Assembly: GCA_020746875.1 (NCBI GenBank)
Contig: JAGTJL010000004.1
Location: forward strand, 124,001 to 188,000
DNA: 64,000 nucleotides
Source: Rhexocercosporidium sp. MPI-PUGE-AT-0058
Lineage: Eukaryota; Ascomycota; Leotiomycetes; Helotiales
Direction of reading: 5' to 3'
Of this stretch, positions 1 through 10,459 are shown in pieces; within the stretch, counting starts at the first letter, position 1, and the number at the start of each line of letters is the position of its first letter. The translations under genes were made by a program, and so were the position numbers. The notes beneath the pieces are model-generated. The model saw only the letters and a program-made list of their open reading frames with translations, was not told the DNA's origin and did not search any database.

Positions 1-314
1 CAATTGGAAACGAAATTGCAGGTTCCCCTCTGGAAATGCAGCGGATTCCAAATCAACTCAGTGGCTTTCCCAGCTATGCAGTGAGTACGAACCAATTCGA
101 TGCCACTTCCAACAGTGGCGATGTCATGTTTGATCCCGCCAACTGGCAGGCTCAAGATGCGATGAACACTACTCTGCCACAAACTGTAAACGGTCTCCAA
201 TACCCAGCCACAAGCCAACATATGGATCATAACAACAGCAACATGAGCAATGCGCACGCACAATATATACCGGCGAGTCATATTCAAATGTTCCAGAATT
301 ATCTGGGCACTTAA
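1..314 (+). CDS. 3' end of an unrecognised protein-coding gene (partial)
   Basis: The reading frame is open from the window edge (codons from position 3) to TAA at 312-314, about 103 residues. It is rich in Asn, Gln, Ser, Met and His (NQLSGFPSYAV, MDHNNSNMSN, IQMFQNYLGT), the sort of low-complexity tail seen at the C terminus of many fungal transcription factors. No domain is visible, so that role is only a guess. The ATG at 36 is internal, because the frame stays open upstream of it. Confidence 0.55.
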   Translation, partial: IGNEIAGSPLEMQRIPNQLSGFPSYAVSTNQFDATSNSGDVMFDPANWQAQDAMNTTLPQTVNGLQYPATSQHMDHNNSNMSNAHAQYIPASHIQMFQNYLGT

Positions 315-1457
315 ACATTTCTTCTTTCTAGGGGGCGGCGCTCGGGCGGTTCCAGAGTCGAAATGCTACCTTTGATTGGGGGCCCTTGGAACCTCTTTCT
401 GGACCTCGCATGGAATTGAGGGTGTCATTTATTCATTTCTTTAATTTTCTTTTGTCTCATTTTCACAGAACTTCACCTTCGTTAGGATTCCTGCTCGATC
501 GAAGGTCTGCGATCTCGTGGGTGACTTTGGATCGCATCAAGACAACCATCCACATCATTTTCTTTAATTTGCTTTGTCGCTTTCCGCTGGCATCTTTAAA
601 GAAGTCCAATGTGTAAGTAGATTAATATACCTTCAAACTCACCATTTTATCTGTTGCTTCATCGATTGTGATCGTTTGATCGAGGATTCCTTTTGTGATC
701 GTGTGGCGAGTGCATGCCATTTTCCTTCTGCTTTTTGTATTGCTGCTTTGGTGAAATTCAATGTTGCGCATTATTTTTGGTTGGGTGGCTAATCAATGAT
801 CTTTAGGATGAGTTTTGTCGGATCAAGACAGTGCATTTGAAAGGGATGCCGCTGAACCTGTCGTTTAGGCAATGTCCCCAGAAAATCCATTCCCCCAATT
901 CCGTCTTCCCTAGACGACGGACATGGGATTTGAGGAGAATTTCGATGATGGCGAATTCCTCTCTTGGCCATTTTCCTCGTGATTTCTTTTTGGAAATTCT
1001 AGTGCGGAGGTAAATTCGAGATTTCCCCCTTCCTATTCAGAAAGCTCCCAATCTAGGTCGAATTTGTTATGCCAGAGGTTGGTCAAGACTAGATGAAGAA
1101 ATGGGACGCTCCAGTCGTAATTGGCTAGATTGATGATTGCAATGGGCCACTTGTAGCCCAGTTTGCAAACCACATGCTGGATTATATTCCAGAAATGACA
1201 GCAGCCCATTGAGTTCGTGTTACAAAAGTATGTATTCTTTCTGACAAGAGCCTCCAGTCCCAATCATGGTATAATTCCTCAATCGAAACACGTGCGGGAT
1301 AATCTATCAAAGCGAAAATGGTTCATTTGTCATTTGGCAGGGTGTTGGGGGGGCGGGGGGGGGGGGCGCTTTCCTGAACCAAGCACTAACTTACCCACTC
1401 GTCAGTCAATCCTTTAAATTTTCGATACGAACATTTGTCTCATTGCCAGTTCTCTAG
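315..1457. other. Intergenic; no gene recognised
   Basis: Only short unsupported ORFs on both strands. A near-pure G run lies at about 1347-1366. Pyrimidine-rich stretches after 400 may be 3' UTR of the preceding gene. Confidence 0.5.
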
Positions 1458-2056
1458 TTTGTTGGTATCAGATCGAACTTGACAAACAATTTAAATATCA
1501 CCGTTGCGGGGTTTGGGTGAGCGGGAAAGCTCGTAGGAAAATTGCGTGTGATGGAAACCCATGTGATCCATTAGATGCTGTGCTGAATGAATCAGAGTCA
1601 ATAATTTCAAGCGCGTCACCATCGGCGTCACCAGTAACTATTCTGGACCGACTACTTCCACATCAACTTAAAAGTCCCGCATCATTGTCTACAACTACAT
1701 CGTCACCTGAGAGAAGATTGGGGAAGGTTCATCTTCGAGAGAGGTTTCTACGATTGCAGATAATGCCACTGGATTGATGGCGTTACTTGCAATCGTCGCA
1801 GGTCTTTGTCTTCGCATATAGGACCAAAATCAAGAACAAGTCTACATTTCGTCCGGGAATTGAGGAGAAAGCATCACTTTCGGCCACTTAGGATTCTCTA
1901 AGTGGAAACTCCTCCAGGCTGGAGCTGTGTCCTGAGTTGCCGTCGACGATGTATCCGGAACTTTCGAGCAGCAAAGAGTCCGAGAAAGTGGAACTACCGA
2001 GCTCCGGTTCGCCAGATACGACGCCCAAAATGTCACCAAGTACTAGTTATGTGTAA
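1458..2056 (+). pseudogene. Decayed paralogue of the membrane protein gene at 3.7-5.1 kb
   Basis: After a splice-like TCTCTAG (1451-1457) the sequence reads VGIRSNL, matching LGVRSHL in the 3.7-kb gene. In another frame it gives a CxGxPC motif (CDGNPC), again matching CKGEPC, followed by a Ser/Thr/Pro-rich stretch. A hydrophobic segment (NATGLMALLAIVAGL) shifts frame into a basic stop-transfer stretch (FVFAYRTKIKNK) and a Ser/Pro-rich tail that ends SPSTSYV at TAA 2054-2056, with an in-frame TAG just upstream of that tail. Gene order, motifs and topology match the neighbour, so a broken tandem duplicate is the best reading. Some frame changes could be unrecognised introns. Confidence 0.5.
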
Positions 2057-3720
2057 TTCATTGTTTAATATCTCCATAACATTCCAATTGTCATGGGCGA
2101 GATGTGGTAGAGACATAGTCAAGTGACATGCGTTGACTTTCCCATGCGTGTAGCTAGAAACCCGACGCGAAACCCGGGTAAAGGATGTGCCATTTGTATA
2201 TCTTACCTATGGAAACATTAATACCGTAGTATGGAAGTCTGAAAATCCGCGGAATACCTTCCAAGTCGACCCTGGTCCCAATGTGACCGAAGATGTTGTT
2301 TCAGCCAGTCGCTAACAGCTCAGATCGAAATCTCACTGTTCGACATCCATTCAAGACCTCATATCTAGGGAGATCAGTGGCAAATCTTGACCGCTCAGCT
2401 TGATATGACCAGTCAAGTCAACCCAACAAAGGTTGTTCGAAGGAAACAGGACCTGATGTGTCCAAGGTGGGGCCAAGTGGTTGCATCTCAGGTCTGGGGC
2501 GCAGCTGGATGCCAGCCGCTTTGGTGACCCACCCACATTAGAGGATTGTGTTGCTAGCTTACCGAGTTCAAGATGCAATCTTCTTAGCTTCCAGAGATGT
2601 AGGAGCTGGACTTCAATGTAGACTGAATAGCGTCTATGAACAGTGAAGACAGAAACTGGTCACCTAAAGTGATATTCTTTACGTGAAACTTTGGAGAAGC
2701 TGGAGTAAACAAAGCTCCCGGGTCCGCTTCAAATTCTACCCAAAAAATTTAAAAAAAATTTGAAGAAAGTACTCATTGAGGAACTTCCTTTTATCCCGTT
2801 GCCGTGCACGGCTCTCCCCCGATTCTCTTCTCATCAGCTTCCGTTCAAAATGTAAGCAAAACCAGACAGGGCAGTTTGGGGGAGGTAGCTGGCGGAGCAG
2901 TCGCTGAATAGGTCCTTGTTCACTCTGGTATGTGTATTTTACTCTGCATCTTTCGTAACCGTCGTAAATATTTGCCTGTGTGAGATGACAATCGTTGTCC
3001 GTGAGCTGCCAAGAAAAATTATAGCCAAGAGAGAAAGGTGTTTGAGCTAGCAGCTATGACAGCTGTACGGCAAAACGGAGGGTCTGCCCGTGAGGAGCAG
3101 AGCGCGATTATAGTGCTGCATGCCTTTACCCCAGAAAATTATGGACAGCCCAAGAACAGCCGCGATACAGTAATTGAAGCAAGCCCGACTAGAAGTAGAT
3201 TTCTGTGGCTCAATTTCCGACCAAGTTTATCCCACAGAGAGCAAAGTCAAGGAAGCAAAATATTTTTCACAGACCGATCTCAAAACAGACTTCCTCGTTG
3301 CATGTATCACCCATGTCATGATCAACTCCATCATGCTCCTCATAGAGGTTTCTAGCTACTGTGACGACCTGCATATTTGTTGGTGATAGCCAGCAATTTT
3401 CGTAAAGTCAAAGTGGCATAGCCACTCATGTCACTTCCTACAGGGGTTGGAATGTTGGTGTTGCAGTCGTGAATTTGAGTAAGTACAACCCCATTGGCCG
3501 AATAAGCTTGTGTACAGGGTTAATGATCCGCATGAGTTCTCCTGCGCCTTCATCCGTGCCTGTGTCATTTTGTTTTCGACGCGGGAGGCGTTGGTGTGTT
3601 GTTCTTGTGGTTTCGGGTCATGATAGCTCTTCCCACTTGCTCGTTCTCTCATTATTCTAGTTTCCTGGTTGTCATTCTCTAGAATATTTGACATGAACAG
3701 CGACTTCATTGTGTAGAGCC
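2057..3720. other. Intergenic; no gene recognised
   Basis: Several short ORFs (for example 3038-3355 + and 2351-2578 -) with no recognisable motif. The N-terminal part of the decayed paralogue was looked for here and not found. Confidence 0.4.
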
Positions 3721-5096
3721 ATGCGCTTCTTTCTTCTTCTGCCCTTTCAAGCTCTCCTCCACGCCGTATTTGTGTGAAGCGATCTCCTCGTATGGGCAGA
3801 TGACGATTTGGTGGGCGGTCAAAATGTTCTGGTCAAATACAACAATGTTGACATTCTACCTATTTTTGAAGATTTCGCTTTTTTTGAGATAGTCATTTTC
3901 ACTGGCAGCAACGAGAAACCTGTGAGGACATTCATTTAGATGCCCTATTCAAACTTGTTCCTCACAAAGATTATCTAGATAACGCTCTACACATCACGAA
4001 GATACTTGTTCTCGAGCGATGATTTTTACAGGTCGAGCAACGGGAGAGTACCAAGTGAGTTTTTTGCAGTCGGCTTTTCGGTGCCTTGGGGGATTGGACC
4101 CAACATCGCTCGCGGATAGTAAGTCGCCATACTGCCTGTCTTTCATTCCCGAATTTGACCCTGTAGTTGTCTCGGAGTCAGATCACACTTGAAGCAAAAC
4201 GAGGATGTCGAAGTTGTCAACTATTCGTCCCGCGTTTCTATGATCAACACTGGAACTGTTTCACCAGAAATCGAAGAAGCCGCCAATCTACAGGGACAAG
4301 CAGACACAATGGGTCCAACGCGAACTTTCAATTGCAAAGGGGAACCATGTTCTTCTTCTTCTGCTATGGCTGACTTCAACTCACACCCGTAAAGAACAAG
4401 AAAGTGAAGGAATCTCTAGGTCAGAATCGAACATTTACGATTACAATCTCTGCATCGCTAGTGTTTCTAGCTTTTATACTTTTTGTATGGATAGGCTGGC
4501 GCTGTAGGGACACCTTGTCGGTACGGAACAATGCGAAAAGAAGATGGTGGATCAAGATGTCACCCCCCGAGGAACGGGCTTCTGGGGTGCAGGGTAGAGT
4601 TGGGCCATACACGATTGCGGAGCTTACTGGAGAAGGACGTCGTGGATCGGTGTTCGAATTACAGGCTGGAAGCATACGGAAAGACCAGCAAGGTGTGGTC
4701 GCGGGGAAAGATATTTCGTTCATGGACGAGACTGGATTATGTGAAGGGGAACGGCTACAGTGTGTGGAAGTTAATATTAATGACGGTGTGGAAGACAACA
4801 TCGCGAGCACACCACAAGCGGAGATGGATGCCAGCGGGACTAGAGGCATTGATGAGATTCAACCCAATCCCAGAACTTCGAAATACAGTTCGAGATACCT
4901 CAAAAATCGAGACAGAAAACACAATTCGGCACCAACCCCAGAGTTGACAATACATCCCCGACGAGATACATCGCCAACTGAATCCACATCAATGTTGTGC
5001 TCGGCCTCTTCAGACCTTCCCGAAGTCGTCGTCACGAGACCAACTTCTCTCCCTCTTCTCCAAAATCATTTGGAGTACGAATCAATACCCAGATAG
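3721..5096 (+). pseudogene. Single-pass membrane protein with signal peptide, broken by one early stop (possible pseudogene)
   Basis: Exons 3721-3921, 3979-4118, 4167-4348 and 4420-5096 sum to exactly 400 codons. The ATG at 3721 starts a signal peptide (MRFFLLLPFQALLHAVF). Codon 19 is TGA (3775-3777), after which the frame runs on through an ordered-looking ectodomain (WADDDLVGGQNVLVKYNN; GFSVPWGIGPNIARGYC; CKGEPC). A TM helix (ISASLVFLAFILFVWIGW) and basic stop-transfer follow, then a tail of about 200 polar residues. Introns are 57, 48 and 71 bp; the last has a weak GTTCTT donor but restores frame. No intron was found that removes the TGA, so it is either a nonsense mutation or my first exon is wrong. 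The topology suits a cell-surface sensor-like protein, but I do not recognise the family. A decayed paralogue lies at 1.46-2.06 kb. Confidence 0.5.
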
Positions 5097-5652
5097 GCAA
5101 ATAGAATGGCAGATGCTGATTTAGAGGCTTTGGCGGGTGCATTTGCACCACCATCGCTGAGAGCAAAGCCAAAGCCGAGGATAGGACCTTGGGTGTATAG
5201 ATAAATATTAGGGAATTATAAATGCACATACTTTAGTCAAGCAGATATCTCTCAAGACAGTTGATTCCAAGTTTTTTGGTTGACACAAACGTGTTCTCTC
5301 TTTATTACTCTTTGCCAAACGTTCAAGGGAGAAACAGGTCTTTCGAAATCGTAAATTTTCCCTTTTAATCACTTTTCAGTCGTTGATTCTATGGTAAAGC
5401 TGTGAGGCATTAACTTCCCCAGTGAGTGCTTGGATGGCATCAAGACTTCTATCTAGCACCTAACCTGAATCCCCATGGAGTTTGAACGTTATTGTGTCTG
5501 TGGATCTGATGTTGACTATTACTTTTTGGTCGGGGGTTTATTTTTGGAATTGTGTTCAATCGGGAAAATCAAGGCGTGTATGAAAATGACAGCTCGGCCT
5601 TGAGAAATTAAACATTGACTCAGATTACTATGTGCCTTTCACCAAATCATTT
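5097..5652. other. Convergent intergenic region; nothing recognised
   Basis: Lies between two convergent 3' ends. No ORF or repeat of note; presumably 3' UTR sequence. Confidence 0.5.
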
Positions 5653-6787
5653 CTACGCGTTTAAAGCAGGAGTATCAGCAAACAAATGTCCAGCCATAGC
5701 TTCAGGATATCTCTCTCCATGAACCTCCGCACTTTGCACCAGCTTCCTAATCCCAATCTCCTCCTCTTTGCTTAGCTTCACATTCAAAGCACCCATGTTT
5801 TCTTCTAGATACTTGATCTTCTTCGTGCCTGGGATGGGCAGAATATCATCTCCTTGAGCCATGAGCCACGCAAGAGTCAGCTGACCCGCGGTACAGTTCT
5901 TCCTCTTGGCGATGGCTTCAATGCCGTCTACGAGCTTCAAGTTCTTCTTGAAATTCTCGGCTGAAAATCGCGGAGAGTAGGTACGGAAATCACCCTCCTC
6001 GAAGTCATCCGGCGACTTGTATCTTCCGGTGAGCATGCCACTATGTACTGATCAGCATTAAATGTTTGGGATATCGTGGAGAAACTAACCGCCCAAGAGG
6101 TGAGTAGGCAACAGTTGCAACTCCAAGTTCCCGACAGGTCTTGAGCAAACTGATTTTTGGATCCTCGATCTCGGTGCAGAAAGGCGAATACTCAATCTGA
6201 ACCGCGTCCACGTGGGCAATCTTGCATGCACGGCGGAGAGTCTCGGATGATATTTCGCTGAGACCAATGTGCTTGATCTTACCCTCACTACTTAGATGTC
6301 AGCACTTAGCTGCATTGATATTTCCCTCTCATAAGACATACCTCTGCAATTCAGCCATAGCCTTCACAGTCTTCTCAACCGGCGTCTCCTTGTCAACGCG
6401 ATGACAATAATACAAGTCGATCGTCTCAACACCCAGTCTCTTCAAACTCCTGGCACAAGCCTCCTTCACATGTTCCGGACTGGAATCAATAAGGAACTCG
6501 CCCTTGGGACCAGTTTTGAAGGCAAACTTTGTTGCTATGAAGATGTCCTTGCGCTTCTCTGGATTCTTGGCGAACCACTTCCCGACGAGCTCTTCATTGT
6601 CGCCGTACACATCTGCAGAGTCCCAGAAGGTCTCACCGAGCTCGTACGCGCGATCGAGAACTTTGAAACGTGCCTCATCTGACTCGGGTTTGCCGTAGAA
6701 AGAAGAGAGTCCCATAAGGCCAAAGCCGAGGGCAGGGATCTTTGGGCCGTTCTTGCCAAGTTGACGGGTCTGGATTTGGGGTGCCAT
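5653..6787 (-). CDS. Aldo-keto reductase (AKR13-like)
   Basis: NAD(P)H-dependent reductase of the TIM-barrel aldo-keto reductase superfamily. Exons (minus strand) 6787-6342, 6287-6090 and 6040-5653 give 343 residues with exact frame closure; introns are 54 and 49 bp. Family marks in order: LGKNGPKIPALGFGLMGLS near the N terminus, the catalytic Asp and Tyr in DSADVYG, Lys in ATKF, His in YYCHRVD, then YSPLGRGMLTGRY and the C-terminal cofactor-site region ILPIPGTKK. Length is normal for AKR13-type fungal enzymes related to yeast pyridoxal reductase-like proteins. The physiological substrate cannot be read from sequence. No partner pathway is evident nearby. Confidence 0.93.
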
Positions 6788-7694
6788 TTTGAATGTTATG
6801 AATTTTGTTGCTATTTTGTGCCGGGGGCGTGGTTCCCACCATCAGCATACTTATAACTGCTCGAGTGGAGACGTGGCATTGCTATAAACATGCCTTCGAA
6901 GGGCAATACGTCACTTCAGCAACAACATGGCACTTCCCGAGGGAAGCTTTCGGCGTTATGGCACGCTATCGCAGCCATTTTTAATTATCTCCGAACTTTA
7001 TCTCCGTTCCCTTCACAGTACAAAATTTAAAATTTCCGTATTACGAGGTACCACATTTCCCTTTTTTTTAAAAAAAAAATCGTTCGTGAAAAAAACAACA
7101 GTTCGGTGAGCCTGGGCATCCAGAAGAGTCCACAAGTATTCTAGTTTGAAACGTGTTGTAAGACAGCATCTTTTTGTCTGGTGATTCGAGAGCAATAGTG
7201 CCTCACTTAGGTACGGAATCTCCCTTCGCTTGAAGGGAAATCAAAAGAGGCTAGAATGACAAGACTCGCTTACTGTATGTAGTGGGCTTCTAGCTGTTTT
7301 CCTTTCCACCCCGCACTCGAACGTGATCGTCCCTTTCCAATTATTAGCGGTGTGCTCAGTAGTGCATTTCCTCTATTTTCGTTGGGCTGATCATTCGGTA
7401 GTGCTCCTGGGTGCCTCTCACTGTTTGAAGACCATACCTTTAATAGCTGCGCCAAACATTATTTCCTTGGTTGGCTTGCTTGACGCTTCTTTGTTTATTT
7501 TTGGTCAATGGGCTACGAAGCTATAGCTGAGACGTAGCACTCGTGCTCTAGATTTTTACAGGAAAGTCTAGCTCCTACATATCCTCCATAAAGATTATTT
7601 CAAAGTTTCATCGTATGTATATCTGTTTCTTCGCACCACCGACTGCAACCACAAACCCATCTCAAACAACATCCATTTCCTCCCCCCCCCCCCA
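6788..7694. other. Intergenic; AKR promoter side plus poly-C/A tract
   Basis: Upstream region of the aldo-keto reductase. T/A runs occur near 7063-7080, and a C run followed by an A run at about 7682-7702 abuts the acyltransferase pseudogene. No gene seen. Confidence 0.4.
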
Positions 7695-8730
7695 AAAAAA
7701 ACACCCCCTCTTCACATTCCTCAAAAATAGATCCACATTTCCATCCTCGTGAAACACCACGTTATAAGCAGCACGAAGATACATCTCTCGCCTCCAAGTA
7801 TTCAGCATGACACCCAGTACATTCGATAATTCCGTACCCACTGATCAGGGACCTAACACCCGAACGGTCCATACCTGTCCTTCACATGATGGTCTGTGAT
7901 GCCGCTGCTGGAGAAGGAAAAATTTGCCGTCTGACTTGCATCTGGCATGGCTGAGAATGAGGCCGAGTATGCTGGTATCCGAGCTGCGAAGCAGAGGGCT
8001 GCTTCGAGAATGGACTTGGGGAATACCTCGTTTTGGTAGAATATTCTTACTTGTTCGTGAACTTTTAGGAACTCTTTGGAGCATTACTGTGTCATTCTCT
8101 CTGAATGTGCTGGAATTCTAACATCCAGGAGGAGTGATTGCAAGTTGGTATGGCAAGTCATCATGGCGTACAATGGTCTGTTGTATGGCTCCTCGCAATA
8201 GTTTCGGAGCCTCATGATCAGGTAGCTCACATATCTCCCGTGTATTTCAATTTCTCCCCATGGCTACAAGTCGCATGCGGCGAGTGCGGTGGCTGTGTTC
8301 ATTGCTTGAGTCGTCGTCATTTTGAGCTTTTTGCATGCCATGACAACCGCTTGAGACTCTTTTACCGAGAATGGGAGTGTTGCTTGACGAGTTTCTCCAG
8401 CCACTGTGCTCCTGTCTTGATGAGAAGTGCGAGGGCATTCCAACGATCCTCTTTCTTGTTTCGAACGGGCTTGCAACTCTGCATCGGTGAAAGTCCGATG
8501 ATCAGGTACGCCAGCACTTCGCGAAAAAGTGGAGGAAGGTAATTGTGCTCGTCTCCGAATAATTAGCACATTTCGAAACTCTTCTTTGCACTCGGATGCT
8601 TAGGCGTTGGAGCCAAGGAAGTTGTCCAAGAATGCGTTCGTCGCCATGCCATCCATAACATCATGTCCGCAGTATAAGAGAGCATCGTAACGATGTTGTC
8701 CGTATTTACCAGTTCTGATGCCGAGACTGG
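7695..8730 (-). pseudogene. Decayed condensation-fold acyltransferase (trichothecene/alcohol acetyltransferase-like)
   Basis: Minus-strand translation in shifting frames gives, in the right order, blocks of the BAHD/condensation-type fungal acyltransferases: SLGIRTGKYGQHRYDALLYC; GHDVMDGMATNAFLDNFL, which carries the HxxxDG-type active site as HDVMDG; LPFSVKESQAVVMACKKL; GRYVSYLIMRLRNYC; FSSSGITDHHVKDRYG; and WRREMYLRAAYNVVFHEDG near the C terminus. A TAA at 8602-8600 ends the active-site block, there is at least one more in-frame stop, and several frameshifts separate the later blocks, so no full protein can be made. The N terminus (beyond about 8.73 kb, perhaps to 8.95 kb) is uncertain. Such enzymes often acylate secondary metabolites, but no biosynthetic cluster is left around it. 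Confidence 0.75.
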
Positions 8731-10459
8731 GAAGACAAACAGTGCTGCAAACAGGACCAGTAGGTCCGAATCCAGAAAGTCTTTCGTAGTTTTGAGTTAT
8801 GGTTGATTGTAGATTTCTCGTTCATCCATCCTTCGAAGACGGTAATTTCGTATGCTAGTTGATACGCCCGGCTCCACAGCTTGTCTAGCACAAGAACGAT
8901 GTGATATTCTGTGTGGGATAACCCTATGCCCAGATATGCAGGCACTGCTCTGCACGTGCTACGATACGGAGAGTAACAATCATGGGGCCGTCTTCTGATT
9001 AGTAATGACTCTATATCCTATTTCTGTGACAATTACTTAGTCGCTGGCGAATCTGATGCTGCCAAGCATTCTAGAGGGTTCTCATGAACAAGGCCAAACG
9101 AGCCACTTAAATTTGCGTGATCGCGGCCTTATTCAGTAAAGGCTATAAAAATGAGGGACGGAACAGTTATGCCTGCTAAAGCAAGAAGTACCTTCTAACA
9201 TATGAAAGGTGGATTTTATGTACAGAAACCCCAATTTAATTATTTCCATATAAACCGGCAATTTGCTCTTTAATTGAGTTCAGACCTCGATCAAACCGTA
9301 ATTGAGCTCTCGATATGCGAACCAATCAAAGTCAAGCATTTTTCTTCCAGCCCCTGGAAAAGTTACAACACGAACAATCAATGTGAACTTTAAAATATTT
9401 TAGGCATTTCTTGCCGCCCTGACGCCTGCTTAGCTGATTTCTTGAAATTAGTTTACCAAGTTGTGCCTAACAGTTAATCCATAACGTGCTAAGTTAAACT
9501 TTCTCACCGGAGTGCCGGACGTTGTCCTCGCCTACAGGTATACTCATCAGCTCTCTTAGTAGGATCGGAATATATTCCTCCTGATGGCACCTTGCCAAAC
9601 TCCCCCACAAACTACAGGCGTATTATACAGTGAGCGAATGTTCTCCTGAATGCTCCGAGTTACTGCTTAGAACGTTTGAAATCACCTCCAGAGCATCAAC
9701 AACGGGGAAATCAATACCGCACCACGACGTACAGTATACGCCCCAGGACTTTGATGGTTCCTGTCAATTGCCAGGGATGCTCTAACCAGGCAGAAAGCAA
9801 GAATATGTAGATATGATATGATTGGATGCCGCACTTAGGGCAAAGTAACAACGTCACAGTAGGGTACAGTTTCTCCGCACCCTCAGAATTCAGAAAAGAA
9901 AGGGCCGCGGTCAAACATACTTTATTTTCATCTTCGATCTATCAAGCTTTCCTTCTACTTGGAAGCTTTATTGCACTGTTAAGTCGCTTCCAAAATTACA
10001 ACTTACTCTTGAACTTCGGTTCGATTACCATTTGCTACGTCTGCTTCAGGGATGATCCCAAGAATTTAACTGTCAAAATGATGATATGCGGTGCTCACCA
10101 GATGGCAGATTCTACAAGAGAGCTCTGTCACGGCCTTGATTAAATACACTTGCACTTCAATTCTCAAGACCTCAATATGAGCGTTTTAACTTCAAAATGC
10201 CACCCTCATCTCAAAAATTATACTTTTGTTTTGCTTATCATCATCTCGTTAACATTCAGCAAAAACTAAAAACTAAAATGAGAGGGTCACATATAAAGCT
10301 AAAAGCCGAAGTTTGATTCAGTTTGACGTATATATCATCCTCGATTCCAGTCCTTTTTTTCATGTCCACATTCATTTCTGCATTCATTTCCACATTCGTT
10401 CCTGGCTCGTCAGCTGCTTGATCTTTGCCCACTTTGGCCGATTCCGTGCAGCCAAAGCT
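8731..10459. other. Intergenic, upstream of the subtilase
   Basis: No supported gene. A 105-residue ORF at 9826-10143 (+) has no recognised motif. The subtilase frame stays open upstream of its ATG (from about 10313) but has no ATG there, so this is taken as 5' UTR and promoter. Confidence 0.4.

Noticed and set aside
4349..4419. Apparent frameshift in the 3.7-kb membrane protein gene
   Set aside because: A 71-bp intron with a CTGAC branch site and CTCTAG acceptor joins the frames exactly, leaving CKGEPC next to QNRTF; the donor is weak but a mutation is not needed.
9826..10143. 105-codon ORF upstream of the subtilase
   Set aside because: No recognisable motif, no splice context, no signal peptide; treated as intergenic.
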